64,000 bases of DNA, taken from positions 4,903,909 to 4,967,908 of the forward strand of contig NZ_MTFE01000010.1 in NCBI RefSeq assembly GCF_001953305.1, read 5' to 3'. A program made the position numbers and the translations under genes. How positions within the stretch are numbered: the stretch's first letter is position 1; each line of letters begins with the position of its first letter. Below are positions 44,241-52,943 of the stretch, piece after piece. Origin of the DNA: Cnuella takakiae. GTDB taxonomy: Bacteria; Bacteroidota; Bacteroidia; Chitinophagales; Chitinophagaceae. Below the pieces are notes generated by a model. That model made no database searches and had not been told where the DNA came from. It saw only the letters and a list, made by a program, of their open reading frames with translations.

Positions 44241-46190
44241 GTGGCAGACAAAATCTTATTACTTCCCGATAATATCGCCAACCAGATCGCCGCAGGCGAA
44301 GTGATCCAGCGTCCGGCAAGCGCCGTTAAGGAATTGCTGGAAAATGCCGTGGATGCTGGCGCTACCGAAATAAAGCTCATCATCAACGATGCGGGCAAGG
44401 CCCTCGTGCAGGTAATCGACAATGGTTCGGGCATGAGCGAAACCGATGCTCGCATGGCTTTCGAAAGGCATGCCACTTCCAAGATCCGCAACATCGACGA
44501 CCTCTTTCATATCCGCACCATGGGTTTCCGGGGCGAGGCGCTGGCCTCCATTGCTGCCGTTGCTCAGGTGGAACTGCGCACCCGACGCGCCGAAGATGAG
44601 GTGGGCACTTGCCTCGATATCGAGAACAGCATGGTGGTAAACCAGCAGCCTGTGGCGGCACCTGTGGGTACCAGCATCAGCATGAAGAACCTCTTCTTCA
44701 ACGTGCCGGCACGCCGCAATTTCCTTAAAAGCAATCCCGCAGAGATGCGCCACATCGTGGACGAGTTCATGCGGGTGGCACTTGCTTTTCCGGCTATCTT
44801 CTTTTCGCTCCACAGCAACGGGCAGCAGCTCTTCCACCTGGAAGCAGGCTCGCTCAAGCAGCGCATCGTGCAACTGCTCGGCAACCATTACAACCATAAA
44901 CTGGTATCGGTTAAAGAAGAGACCGACTACCTGAACATACAGGGTTTTGTGGGTAAACCCGAAACGGCCAAAAAGACCCGGGGCGACCAGTTCTTTTTTG
45001 TCAACAACCGGTTTATCCGCAGCGCCTACCTCAACCACGCGGTACAGAATGCCTACCAGGAACTGATTCCTGCCGATGCCTTCCCGATGTACGTGCTCTT
45101 TATCGACCTCGACCCCACGCAGGTGGACGTGAACGTACACCCCACCAAGCAGGAGATCAAGTTTGAAGACGAAAAGATTGTGTATGCTTTTGTGCAGGCG
45201 GCGGTAAAACACGCACTGGCGCAGTTCAGCATCACGCCTACTTTGGACTTTGACCTCGATGCGTCCATCCAAAGTCTTGACTCGGTCCAAAAGCCCTATA
45301 CCGAAGAGCAGAAGTCGGCGGCAAGCGGCACTTCGCTGTTCCAGGCATTTACTTCGGCCGGACAAGCCCACAAGATTGAACCCAGCCGCAGCAGCGGTGG
45401 CGGTTTTCCCAGCCTGCGCGATTTCAGCAGCGGCACACCGGCACCTTCTGTTAGCAGCGGTCTTGTTTCACCCGAAGAAGACCTGAAACCCGAACCCGGG
45501 TTCAGCAGCCTGCTGGCAGCCGCCATGGAAACCGTTCCGGAAACGCAGCCGACAGTTGAAACAGCACCGGTGCAAAGCAGCTTTACCAGCCACAGCCAGT
45601 TCACCAGTGCCCCTTCCGGCATCACCGAAGTCAAGCTGACCCAACTTTTTGGTACCTATATCCTGATGCCTGCCGCGCAAAAGTTCCTGCTCATTCACCA
45701 GCAGGCGGCGCATGAGCGCATACTCTACGACCGCCTGGTGCAAAGCATTCAGGGCAAGCCCATCGCCACGCAACGCAGCCTCTTCCCGGCTACCATCGAG
45801 CTGAGCACAGCCGATGCCATGCTATTGGGCGAGCTGGTCCCAGACCTCAACCAGATGGGTTATACCATCGAGCCCTTTGGCAAGAACAGCTTCGTGGTGC
45901 AGGGCACGCCTGCCGATATCACCAGCGGCAACGAACGCATTATCCTGGAACGCATCCTGGAACAGTACAAGCATTTCAACAGCGAACTCAAACTCACCAG
46001 GCGGGAGATGCTGCTCCGCTCCGTAGCCTGGCAACAGGCCATCAAGGCGGGCACTTCATTGAGTGAACGCGAAATGCAGCAGTTGGTAGCCGACCTATTT
46101 GCCTGTGCCACACCCAATGCCACGCCTACCGGAAGGCCCACTTATATGGAGTTCAAGAAGGAGAATCTGGATAAGCAGTTCGGCCGGTAA
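44241..46190 (+). CDS. mutL: DNA mismatch repair protein MutL
   Basis: The product has 649 residues from GTG 44241. The GHKL ATPase has IANQIAAGEVIQRPASAVKE, ENAVDAGAT, DNGSGM and TMGFRGEALASI. A Ser/Pro-rich linker spans about 350-460. In the C-terminal dimerisation domain the endonuclease-type motif DQHA-x2-E-x4-E appears as HQQAAHERILYD (from His486), and the last segment is ATPNATPTGRPTYMEF. MutL couples MutS mismatch recognition to strand incision. Whether this copy is an active nuclease is uncertain. Confidence 0.95.
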   Translation: MADKILLLPDNIANQIAAGEVIQRPASAVKELLENAVDAGATEIKLIINDAGKALVQVIDNGSGMSETDARMAFERHATSKIRNIDDLFHIRTMGFRGEALASIAAVAQVELRTRRAEDEVGTCLDIENSMVVNQQPVAAPVGTSISMKNLFFNVPARRNFLKSNPAEMRHIVDEFMRVALAFPAIFFSLHSNGQQLFHLEAGSLKQRIVQLLGNHYNHKLVSVKEETDYLNIQGFVGKPETAKKTRGDQFFFVNNRFIRSAYLNHAVQNAYQELIPADAFPMYVLFIDLDPTQVDVNVHPTKQEIKFEDEKIVYAFVQAAVKHALAQFSITPTLDFDLDASIQSLDSVQKPYTEEQKSAASGTSLFQAFTSAGQAHKIEPSRSSGGGFPSLRDFSSGTPAPSVSSGLVSPEEDLKPEPGFSSLLAAAMETVPETQPTVETAPVQSSFTSHSQFTSAPSGITEVKLTQLFGTYILMPAAQKFLLIHQQAAHERILYDRLVQSIQGKPIATQRSLFPATIELSTADAMLLGELVPDLNQMGYTIEPFGKNSFVVQGTPADITSGNERIILERILEQYKHFNSELKLTRREMLLRSVAWQQAIKAGTSLSEREMQQLVADLFACATPNATPTGRPTYMEFKKENLDKQFGR

Positions 46191-46450
46191 CCGCAGATTT
46201 GTAAGATTAAAAATGGTTTCTATGAACTATAAAGCAAGTGCCCTACAACTTTGTGGGGCACTTGCTTTTGGAAGCATTCATAACATCCGGTTGGATTTTT
46301 TAAACGCCACCTGAAGTTTCAAGTATCACTTTCTTATCGGAAGCAATTCCTCTGCGCTCTCTGCTCCTCTGCGGCCTCGGCGTGAAACAAAAGGGTTTGC
46401 ACAACTTTAAGATCATACAAGTCATTTCCAATCATATAAATCAGCTGTTC
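46190..46450. repeat. Inverted E-type degenerate repeats after mutL
   Basis: The left arm 46190-46226 begins at the last base of the stop codon with CCGCAGATTTGTAAG. The right arm 46408-46450 is its imperfect reverse complement. A terminator is nested inside. The middle (46348-46390) contains another run of CTCTGCG-type words. Confidence 0.8.
46230..46269 (+). terminator. mutL terminator
   Basis: AAAGCAAGTGCCC pairs with GGGCACTTGCTTT, with a TTTT tail. Confidence 0.9.
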
Positions 46451-46489
46451 CATTTAACTTAGAGCCTCTTTAAAAACGGATCGTTCAAC

Positions 46490-48520
46490 ATGAGAAAACT
46501 AGCTACGACCCTTGCGGCAGGTGTTGCCGTGGCCGGCATGCTGGCTTTTGCGCCTCCCGGCGATAAGAAGCCCACAAAGTATATCGACAAGGCCAATATG
46601 GACCTATCTGTAAAGCCCGGCGATAACTTTTACCTCTATGCCAACGGTGCCTGGCTGAAAGCCAACCCCGTTCCCGGCAGCAAAACCCGCTGGGGCTCTT
46701 TTGATGTGCTGCGCGAGGAAAGCTCCAAGCGCCTGCAGACCCTGCTCACCGAAGCATCGAAGAAGACTTCCGATGCCAAAATGCAGCAGATCGGCGACCT
46801 TTACCTGAGTGGTATGGATACCGTGGCCATTGACAAAATGGGCTACCAGCCCATTGCCGCCGACCTGAAGCGCATCGATGCCATCCAGAACGTGGACGGC
46901 CTGCTCAACGAGATCGCCTATGCCCGCACCCAGGGTATCAGCAGTGCCTTGTTTGGCTTCTTTGTTTCGCAGGACCGCAAGGATGTGACCAAATACATTC
47001 CCCAACTCTCGCAGGGCGGTACCACCCTGCCCGACCGTGATTATTACCTGAAGGCTGACAACCGCAGCACCACCATCCGCAATGCCTATGCACAACACCT
47101 GAACAAGATGTTTGCCCTGGTGGGTGAAAATGCCGCCACCGCAGCCGCCCACGCCGATGCCGTACTCCGCATCGAAACGGCGCTTGCAAAAGCACAAATG
47201 AGCCGCGTGGAAATGCGCGACCCTTATAAGACCTATAACAAGTTTGCGGTAAAAGATTTCAGCGCTACCACGCCTTCCATCAACTGGAACGGCATGCTGG
47301 GCAACCTGCAACTGAAAGGCGCCGACAGCCTGGTGGTCAACAACCCTTCTTTCTTTAAAACCGTTGATGCCCTGCTCACAGCAGTGCCGCTCAGCGACTG
47401 GAAGACTTACCTAAAATGGCGTGTGATCGACAACAACGCCGCCTACCTGGCCAAGCCTTTTGCGCAGCAGAACTTTGCCATGACCCAGGTGCTTACCGGC
47501 CAGAAGGAAATGTCGCCACGCTGGCAGTTTGTGTCGGGCATCATCGACAACCAGTTGGGCGACCTGCTGGGACAGCTTTATGTAAGCAAGTACTTCAAGC
47601 CCGAAGCCAAGGTGCGGATGCAGGAACTGGTAAAAAACCTGGAAACCACCTTTGCCGGCCGTATCCAGCGCCTCGACTGGATGAGCGATGAAACCAAGGT
47701 GAAAGCGCTGGAAAAACTCAATGCCTTTACCAAGAAGATCGGCTATCCCGATGTTTGGAAAGACTACGCATCCATCAAGATCGACCGAAATGATTTTGTG
47801 GGCAACCTGCGCCGCGCCAGCCAGTGGGCTTACAACGACATGGTGACCCGCTACGGTCAGCCTGTTGACAAAACCCGCTGGGGCATGACACCGCCCACCA
47901 TCAATGCCTATTACAGCCCCTCCAATAACGAGATCGCTTTCCCTGCCGGTATCCTGCAGTTCCCGTTTTTCGATTTTGGTGCCGATGACGCCATCAACTA
48001 TGGTGGCATTGGTGCGGTGATCGGTCACGAAATCACCCACGGCTTTGACGACAACGGCGCCCAGTACGCCGCCGACGGCAACCTGAAGAACTGGTGGACC
48101 AAGGAAGACGAGGCCAAGTTCAAGAGCCGCGCCAACCAGGTGGTGGAGCAGTACAATGCTTTTACCGTACTGGACACCATCCATGTAAACGGCAAGCTCA
48201 CCCTGGGTGAAAACATCGCCGACCTGGGTGGCCTGAACATGGCCTATGAGGCCTTTACCAAGACCAAGCAATTTAAAGAAGGCAAGAAGATCGACGGCTT
48301 TACGCCCGCCCAGCGCTTCTTTCTCAACTGGGCACAGGTATGGCGTTCCAATGCCCTGCCCGAAACACAGGCCCAACTGATCCTCACCGATCCCCACTCG
48401 CCCGGTATGGCCCGCGCCAACGGCCCGGTAACCAATATCGATGCGTGGTATGAAGCCTTCAACATCCAGCCTGGAGATAAGATGTATGTAGCGCCGGAGA
48501 AGAGGATTAAGATCTGGTAA
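46490..48520 (+). CDS. M13 family (neprilysin-like) zinc metallopeptidase, exported
   Basis: The product has 676 residues. A signal peptide of about 21 residues has no obvious lipobox. The catalytic motif HEITH is at 513-517, the third zinc ligand is Glu574 in GENIADLGG, and the substrate-binding NAYYSPSNNEIAFPAGIL lies upstream. It ends KIW, near the conserved C-terminal Trp of M13 enzymes. Neprilysin-type enzymes cleave oligopeptides before hydrophobic residues. The likely site is the periplasm. It forms a monocistronic unit, convergent with the arginase-fold gene. Confidence 0.95.
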   Translation: MRKLATTLAAGVAVAGMLAFAPPGDKKPTKYIDKANMDLSVKPGDNFYLYANGAWLKANPVPGSKTRWGSFDVLREESSKRLQTLLTEASKKTSDAKMQQIGDLYLSGMDTVAIDKMGYQPIAADLKRIDAIQNVDGLLNEIAYARTQGISSALFGFFVSQDRKDVTKYIPQLSQGGTTLPDRDYYLKADNRSTTIRNAYAQHLNKMFALVGENAATAAAHADAVLRIETALAKAQMSRVEMRDPYKTYNKFAVKDFSATTPSINWNGMLGNLQLKGADSLVVNNPSFFKTVDALLTAVPLSDWKTYLKWRVIDNNAAYLAKPFAQQNFAMTQVLTGQKEMSPRWQFVSGIIDNQLGDLLGQLYVSKYFKPEAKVRMQELVKNLETTFAGRIQRLDWMSDETKVKALEKLNAFTKKIGYPDVWKDYASIKIDRNDFVGNLRRASQWAYNDMVTRYGQPVDKTRWGMTPPTINAYYSPSNNEIAFPAGILQFPFFDFGADDAINYGGIGAVIGHEITHGFDDNGAQYAADGNLKNWWTKEDEAKFKSRANQVVEQYNAFTVLDTIHVNGKLTLGENIADLGGLNMAYEAFTKTKQFKEGKKIDGFTPAQRFFLNWAQVWRSNALPETQAQLILTDPHSPGMARANGPVTNIDAWYEAFNIQPGDKMYVAPEKRIKIW

Positions 48521-48530
48521 TACCTCGTTC

Positions 48531-48813
48531 ACACCCCCTGTCCCCCTAGAGGGGGAACTTAGGTCACACATAACTTTAAACAACAACGCCCCTCTGCAGC
48601 AGAGGGGCGTTGTTGTTTTCTATAAAACCCAATTTGTTTTTTCTTTTTGATTTCGGAATGGGAACGCGGATTGAACGGTTGAAACGGATATCTGTTCCCA
48701 TCTGTTCCATCCGTTTCATCTGTGTTCCCATCAAAACTTAATCTGCAAGACACTATCTAATACCCTCAGCCACTCCGGCCTAAGTTCCCCCTCTAGGGGG
48801 ACAGGGGGTATTA
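48531..48813. repeat. GC-rich dispersed element, inverted pair 2, enclosing further repeats
   Basis: The left half 48531-48568 and right half 48775-48813 are nearly perfect inverted copies of GGCCTAAGTTCCCCCT with the following AGGGGGACAGGGGGT. Each half abuts the stop codon of one of the two convergent genes. Nested inside are a terminator (48581-48618) and an inverted degenerate repeat (48658-48732) built from TGGGAAC, AACGG and CATCTGTTCC words. Confidence 0.9.
48581..48618. terminator. Bidirectional terminator between the M13 and arginase-fold genes
   Basis: CAACAACGCCCCTCTGC pairs perfectly with GCAGAGGGGCGTTGTTG, and TTTT follows. Confidence 0.92.
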
Positions 48814-49941
48814 TGGTCTTTCCAAATACCGCAGATACCTTTCCGGATACTCATTCTGCGCTGCCACCTGGTAATCGCGGTAGGAGCAGGAAATAAACTT
48901 CTTGTTGGGCATCTGCATCCACCAGCGGCCGGTGCGTTTGCTTTGCAAAAAGGTGGTGGCTACATCCGAAAAGGTGGTATGGAATTCATTAAACGATTCG
49001 CGCTCCGTAATATGCGCCTCGCGCAGGCCACGGCTGCGGCCATCCACGAGGTACCACAGCATCTGGCTGATCTGGCGGGCAGTGAGGTTGTCGCGGTCCT
49101 GCTCGGGACGGAAGCCATAGATACCGATGTTGCGCATATGGGTGCTCATACCGGCATACTGCATGATTACGCAGGCATCTTCACCGGTAAGGCCGTTGGG
49201 CGAAAAGGTGTTGGCTGGCGCATATGCATTGGCAATGGCGGTGATATCAAATGAAAGGATATGACTGCCCCGGATGGATGGTTCTATTTCATCGATCTTT
49301 TCGCGTACATGCCCTACCCGGTAACAGTCGAAGCGGAGCTTGTCCATGGTTTCCAGCATGCGCGGGTGTACAAAAAAGCTCTGGAATGCCAAGTGGCTAT
49401 AGTGGCCCATAAAGTTGGGCTCGGCGGTAAGAATGTCGAGCAGGAACTTCTCCGACTTCAGCGGCGACTCTATGTGAATGTCTACAACAGCATCAACTCC
49501 TACAGCATCAATCTGCTGTTTATCGTCGGCAAAACAATGATATTGGGCCAGGGTCAGGTCGTGCGAACCACCCAGTACCACCACCAGCTTTCCGCTTTCG
49601 TTCAGTTCGTGCAGCACCATTTTCAGGGCGGCATAGGTATCGGCTACGGTTTTGCCGGTGCGGATATTGCCCAGGTCGGCAATCTGAATATCGTGGTGCC
49701 AATAGTAAAGGTTATAAAACTCCTGGCGGATGGCATCAGCGGCGGTATTATCGTGGAGCAGGCCGGCACCCCGTTGCTCGGTGCAGCCTACCAGCACAAT
49801 ATCGGCATGCTCAAAATCAGGCAAGCCTTCATCTTCATGCGCCAGGATGGTGTAGCCAATCTGCCCTTCGCGGTAACCCATGTCCTCGGAGATCATCATC
49901 TTGTCGATGGGGAGCAGCAGCTCGGAAAGTGTATCGTACAT
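48811..49941 (-). CDS. Arginase/formimidoylglutamase-fold protein with altered metal site
   Basis: The product has 376 residues. The ureohydrolase fold is recognisable from VVLGGSHDLTLAQY (GGSHD 124-128). The usual DAHxD appears as DIHIE (154-158), and SxDxD appears as SFDIT (Ser230-Thr234), so two or three of the six manganese ligands differ. It is usually annotated formimidoylglutamase or arginase in Bacteroidota, which fits the overall length, but catalysis of guanidino hydrolysis is doubtful. ATG 49941 lies 6 nt after a TAATTTTGC box. No other histidine- or arginine-degradation gene is nearby. Confidence 0.8.
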   Translation of the reverse strand: MYDTLSELLLPIDKMMISEDMGYREGQIGYTILAHEDEGLPDFEHADIVLVGCTEQRGAGLLHDNTAADAIRQEFYNLYYWHHDIQIADLGNIRTGKTVADTYAALKMVLHELNESGKLVVVLGGSHDLTLAQYHCFADDKQQIDAVGVDAVVDIHIESPLKSEKFLLDILTAEPNFMGHYSHLAFQSFFVHPRMLETMDKLRFDCYRVGHVREKIDEIEPSIRGSHILSFDITAIANAYAPANTFSPNGLTGEDACVIMQYAGMSTHMRNIGIYGFRPEQDRDNLTARQISQMLWYLVDGRSRGLREAHITERESFNEFHTTFSDVATTFLQSKRTGRWWMQMPNKKFISCSYRDYQVAAQNEYPERYLRYLERP

Positions 49942-49947
49942 AAGGCC

Positions 49948-49956
49948 GCAAAATTA
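49948..49956 (-). promoter_or_regulatory. -7 box TAATTTTGC close to the arginase-fold start
   Basis: Perfect TAnnTTTGC on the minus strand, 6 nt before ATG 49941. The leader is at most a few bases. Confidence 0.55.
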
Positions 49957-50094
49957 GCAGCAGCCATCCGCATTGAACCGCAAAACAGGCCCAGGCTAAA
50001 AGCTTAATTTATCCCCATTACCAAAATGGCATTGCAAGGCATCTTGGGTGAGTTATAAACAATACGGTGCCTGGTACACCATGTATGGAAAAGG

Positions 50095-51306
50095 TCATGC
50101 ATTCATATCTCGTTCATGGACATCAAAAAACACAAAGCCTGTATTCTGCACCAGGTCCTGTTTTTCCTGCAACCTTTTCTTCACCTGCCTGGCCCCGCTC
50201 AGCCTGCAATAAATGGTCAGGGCCTGTAGCCGGTAAAACTTATGAAAAAGAAAATCCAGGTGATCCCACTGGTTAAACTGCTCAAACCAACGCCGGTACT
50301 TTTCAGGGTCGCGCTCATGCAGGGCGATATGCCGTACTACTTCCCACGCTTCTAGGTATCCCTGTTCTATAACATACTTGTTGCCATAGGTAGGCACAAA
50401 GGAGGCTACTACCTGATGGCTGTCGGCAAACAGCCCTGCCAGGTTCAGGTAGTCGGCAATCATAAAATGAAAATAGGGGAACCGCCAGAAGCCAACCTTT
50501 TCGGGCACCCCGGTATGTTTGGCAAGCCGGTGCACCTGCTCCAGTTCCGCTGAGTAGTCTTCACCCGAATACAGCTTTTTGTACAGGATCAGCGATCCCA
50601 GCCTTCTTGCGGTAATAAAATGGTGCATCCCGGGTGGGCAAACGATCCCTGCTATCCTGTTGATTGCTGCGGCAGCATTTGCCTGGTTATTGCACAAAAG
50701 GGCCGAAAGAAAAAGCAGGCTATTGCCAAACAGTTGCGCCTCGCGGGTACGCTTGTATTGCAGGTACAGCCTTATCCCCCTTTGGTAATAAGGAGCGGCC
50801 AGCCCGTCGGGCCATGGAAAACGTTCGTAAAAAAATACCTGTGCCGTTTTGTGCATGGCAAGCGGCTCCGCCAGTTTATTGAACAGGGGCTCACTAGCCA
50901 GTATGCGCTTTGCAATTTTGCGGCAGGCATTGTGGTAGTTGATATCACCTTCATGTTTTACTTCTATTCCAAAAAAATCGAGGTAAAACAAGGCATCCTG
51001 AAAAATGGGTTCAACAGGAAACTTTTCGTTCCTTCCGGTGTCTACCAGCAGTTCCCAGCTATCGTACCCACAATACCGGGCTAAAATACCTTTGGAATGC
51101 AAGCTTGGCCCGCCCTTCGTTTCCAGGAAACCAAAGATCCGCCGCAAGGTGTTGGGAGAAATAGATTGCCCGGTTACCTGGACAATATGGCTATGCAGTC
51201 GTTCGCAATCGGCCGAGATATTGATACGCCGGCCCCAGGTATGCTCTATACGCTGTTTCAGAAGGGCTAATTGGTGCTCAGGGATAGCAGGCAGGTTCCG
51301 ACTCAC
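50095..51306 (-). CDS. Unknown protein with N-terminal HTH-like motif and helical C-terminal domain
   Basis: The product has 403 residues from GTG 51306; no upstream ATG is in frame. The N-terminus (LLKQRIEHTWGRRI, SISPNTLRRIFGFLETK, LARYCGYDSWELLV) follows a pattern seen in many uncharacterised Bacteroidota proteins: a helix-turn-helix-like segment, then a GYxSW motif. From about 100 to 380 the protein is alpha-helical, rich in Tyr/Phe/His and TPR-like in spacing. No signal peptide or membrane segment is seen. It could be a transcription-associated sensor, but that is inference. Confidence 0.6.
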   Translation of the reverse strand: MSRNLPAIPEHQLALLKQRIEHTWGRRINISADCERLHSHIVQVTGQSISPNTLRRIFGFLETKGGPSLHSKGILARYCGYDSWELLVDTGRNEKFPVEPIFQDALFYLDFFGIEVKHEGDINYHNACRKIAKRILASEPLFNKLAEPLAMHKTAQVFFYERFPWPDGLAAPYYQRGIRLYLQYKRTREAQLFGNSLLFLSALLCNNQANAAAAINRIAGIVCPPGMHHFITARRLGSLILYKKLYSGEDYSAELEQVHRLAKHTGVPEKVGFWRFPYFHFMIADYLNLAGLFADSHQVVASFVPTYGNKYVIEQGYLEAWEVVRHIALHERDPEKYRRWFEQFNQWDHLDFLFHKFYRLQALTIYCRLSGARQVKKRLQEKQDLVQNTGFVFFDVHERDMNA

Positions 51307-51668
51307 CCAGGCAATTTAAGAAGATGGAAGAACTTGGTAGTTTTTATACTACAATACTTACGGAATATTGCAGGACAACCAAAACTAACTTTTATCCCGC
51401 CTTTATGCTGCAACCTGTCCGGAGCAAGCTATTTATAAATACCAAAATTTAAAAACAACTATTACTACTGCTCATTAACCTGTTCCTTTTGTAATCAAGC
51501 AACATTAATTACGAAACAACTGTATAATTATTTATTTGCTTTGGACGTGCACAGCAAAGCTGCTTTCCCCCGGAATAGCCGCTTTGTTATTTAAGCCCAT
51601 GCTGCTTAAAAAAAAGGGCTGCACATAAAGGCAGCCCTTTTCAGGTAAATTGAACAGCAGCTTGCTGT
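51307..51668. other. AT-rich intergenic region
   Basis: 362 nt before the GTG of the HTH-like gene and after the oxidoreductase gene. Apart from a terminator at 51610-51641, I see no gene, repeat pair or perfect promoter box. Confidence 0.5.
51610..51641 (-). terminator. Terminator of the 2-oxoacid oxidoreductase beta gene
   Basis: On the minus strand AAGGGCTGCC pairs with the GGCTGCACA-side GCAGCCCTT, followed by a T run. It lies 28 nt after the stop. Confidence 0.88.
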
Positions 51669-52709
51669 TTATACGATGTTCCAGGTTTCGTTACCCCGCA
51701 GCAGTTTATCCAGGTCGGCCACTTTCTTTTCCTTGGCCACGGCAATCTGCTCAATCAGCACATCTTCGTAGCAGGGGCGCTCTGCGGCATAAAACACACC
51801 AAACGGACGGGGCAGGTGGCCCTCAATACGCGGATCATCAAAAATGCGGGTAAGGATCTGGGCCTTGATCAGGTCGGTCTCGTCATGGATCCACAGGTCG
51901 TCGGCAGAGAAGCCGTCAGCAAGGCGCACCACTTCAGGCTTGAAACCATTGATGCGGATACCCTTGTCGCGGTTGGCACCAAAAACCAGGGGCTGACCAT
52001 GCTCCAGGAATAGGGTCTCTTCGCTTTTGGAACCTTTTTCGGTAAACACCTCGAAAGCACCATCGTTGAAGATGTTACAGTTCTGGTAGATTTCCAGGAA
52101 AGAGGCGCCCTTGTGCCCGTGCGAACGCAGCAACATGGCCTGCAGGTGCTTCGGATCGCGGTCCATGCTGCGGGCAATAAACGTAGCATCGGCACCCAAG
52201 GCCAGCGCCAGCGGGTTGAAGGGGTGGTCGATCGAACCCATAGGGGTTGACTTGGTCACCTTCTGCTCTTCGGAGGTAGGCGAATACTGTCCCTTGGTCA
52301 AACCATAGATCTGGTTGTTGAACAGCATGATGTTCACATCGAAGTTGCGGCGCAGCAGGTGTATGGTATGGTTACCACCAATACTCAGGCCGTCACCGTC
52401 GCCGGTAACGATCCAAACGCTCAGTTCGGGGCGGGCAGCCTTCAGGCCACTGGCCACCGCTGTGGCGCGGCCATGGATCGAGTGCATGCCATAGGTATTC
52501 ATATAATACGGGAACCGGCTGCTACAGCCAATACCCGAAATGATAGCGATGTTTTCGCGGGCAATACCCAACGTAGGCATGATCTTCTGAACCTGCGCCA
52601 AAATAGAATAGTCGCCACAACCGGGGCACCAGCGTACTTCCTGGTCGGTAGCGAAATCCTTGGGGGTTAAAGAAGGTATGGTTGGAGCCGATATAGTTGC
52701 AGTTGACAT
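51669..52709 (-). CDS. 2-oxoacid:ferredoxin oxidoreductase, beta (TPP) subunit
   Basis: The product has 346 residues from ATG 52709; the frame open to 52760 starts above the promoter box. RWCPGCGDYSILAQVQ near the start holds the cluster cysteines. GIGCSSRFPYYMNTYG, VWIVTGDGDGLSIGGNHTIHLLRRN (TPP-binding GDG) and NNQIYGLTKGQYSPTS are diagnostic of the KorB/PorB type. The complex decarboxylates pyruvate or 2-oxoglutarate and reduces ferredoxin. The alpha/gamma subunit gene that normally precedes it is not in this window. Confidence 0.92.
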   Translation of the reverse strand: MSTATISAPTIPSLTPKDFATDQEVRWCPGCGDYSILAQVQKIMPTLGIARENIAIISGIGCSSRFPYYMNTYGMHSIHGRATAVASGLKAARPELSVWIVTGDGDGLSIGGNHTIHLLRRNFDVNIMLFNNQIYGLTKGQYSPTSEEQKVTKSTPMGSIDHPFNPLALALGADATFIARSMDRDPKHLQAMLLRSHGHKGASFLEIYQNCNIFNDGAFEVFTEKGSKSEETLFLEHGQPLVFGANRDKGIRINGFKPEVVRLADGFSADDLWIHDETDLIKAQILTRIFDDPRIEGHLPRPFGVFYAAERPCYEDVLIEQIAVAKEKKVADLDKLLRGNETWNIV

Positions 52710-52728
52710 ATTGATTTTCTTTCGGACC

Positions 52729-52737
52729 GCAAAGATA
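52729..52737 (-). promoter_or_regulatory. -7 box TATCTTTGC of the oxidoreductase beta gene
   Basis: Perfect TAnnTTTGC on the minus strand, 19 nt upstream of ATG 52709. It supports that start and independent transcription. Confidence 0.65.
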
Positions 52738-52943
52738 CCCCCATATGGGGGGCCGGACAAGTGATTTCCATCACAGGAATGTTATAAATCGCTGTGAGGG
52801 TCAATCAGCTGCGCATCTTTATGATCTTGTATAGAAAGGCCGCTCATCCCTGCTGCAACATTCTGGCGTTGCAACAGGGATCGGCAGCAATTGCCCAGTT
52901 GGAACCAACGAACCGGCAAAAAGTTGCATCATGTCACTGCTTC

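Noticed and set aside
44259-45371. 370-codon frame antisense to mutL
   Set aside because: The sense strand encodes intact GHKL ATPase motifs, and the antisense frame shows no family pattern.
47411-48586. 391-codon open frame antisense to the M13 peptidase gene
   Set aside because: The plus-strand frame has full M13 motifs (HEITH, GENIAD). The antisense frame has no recognisable motif and runs past the end of the peptidase gene into the repeat.
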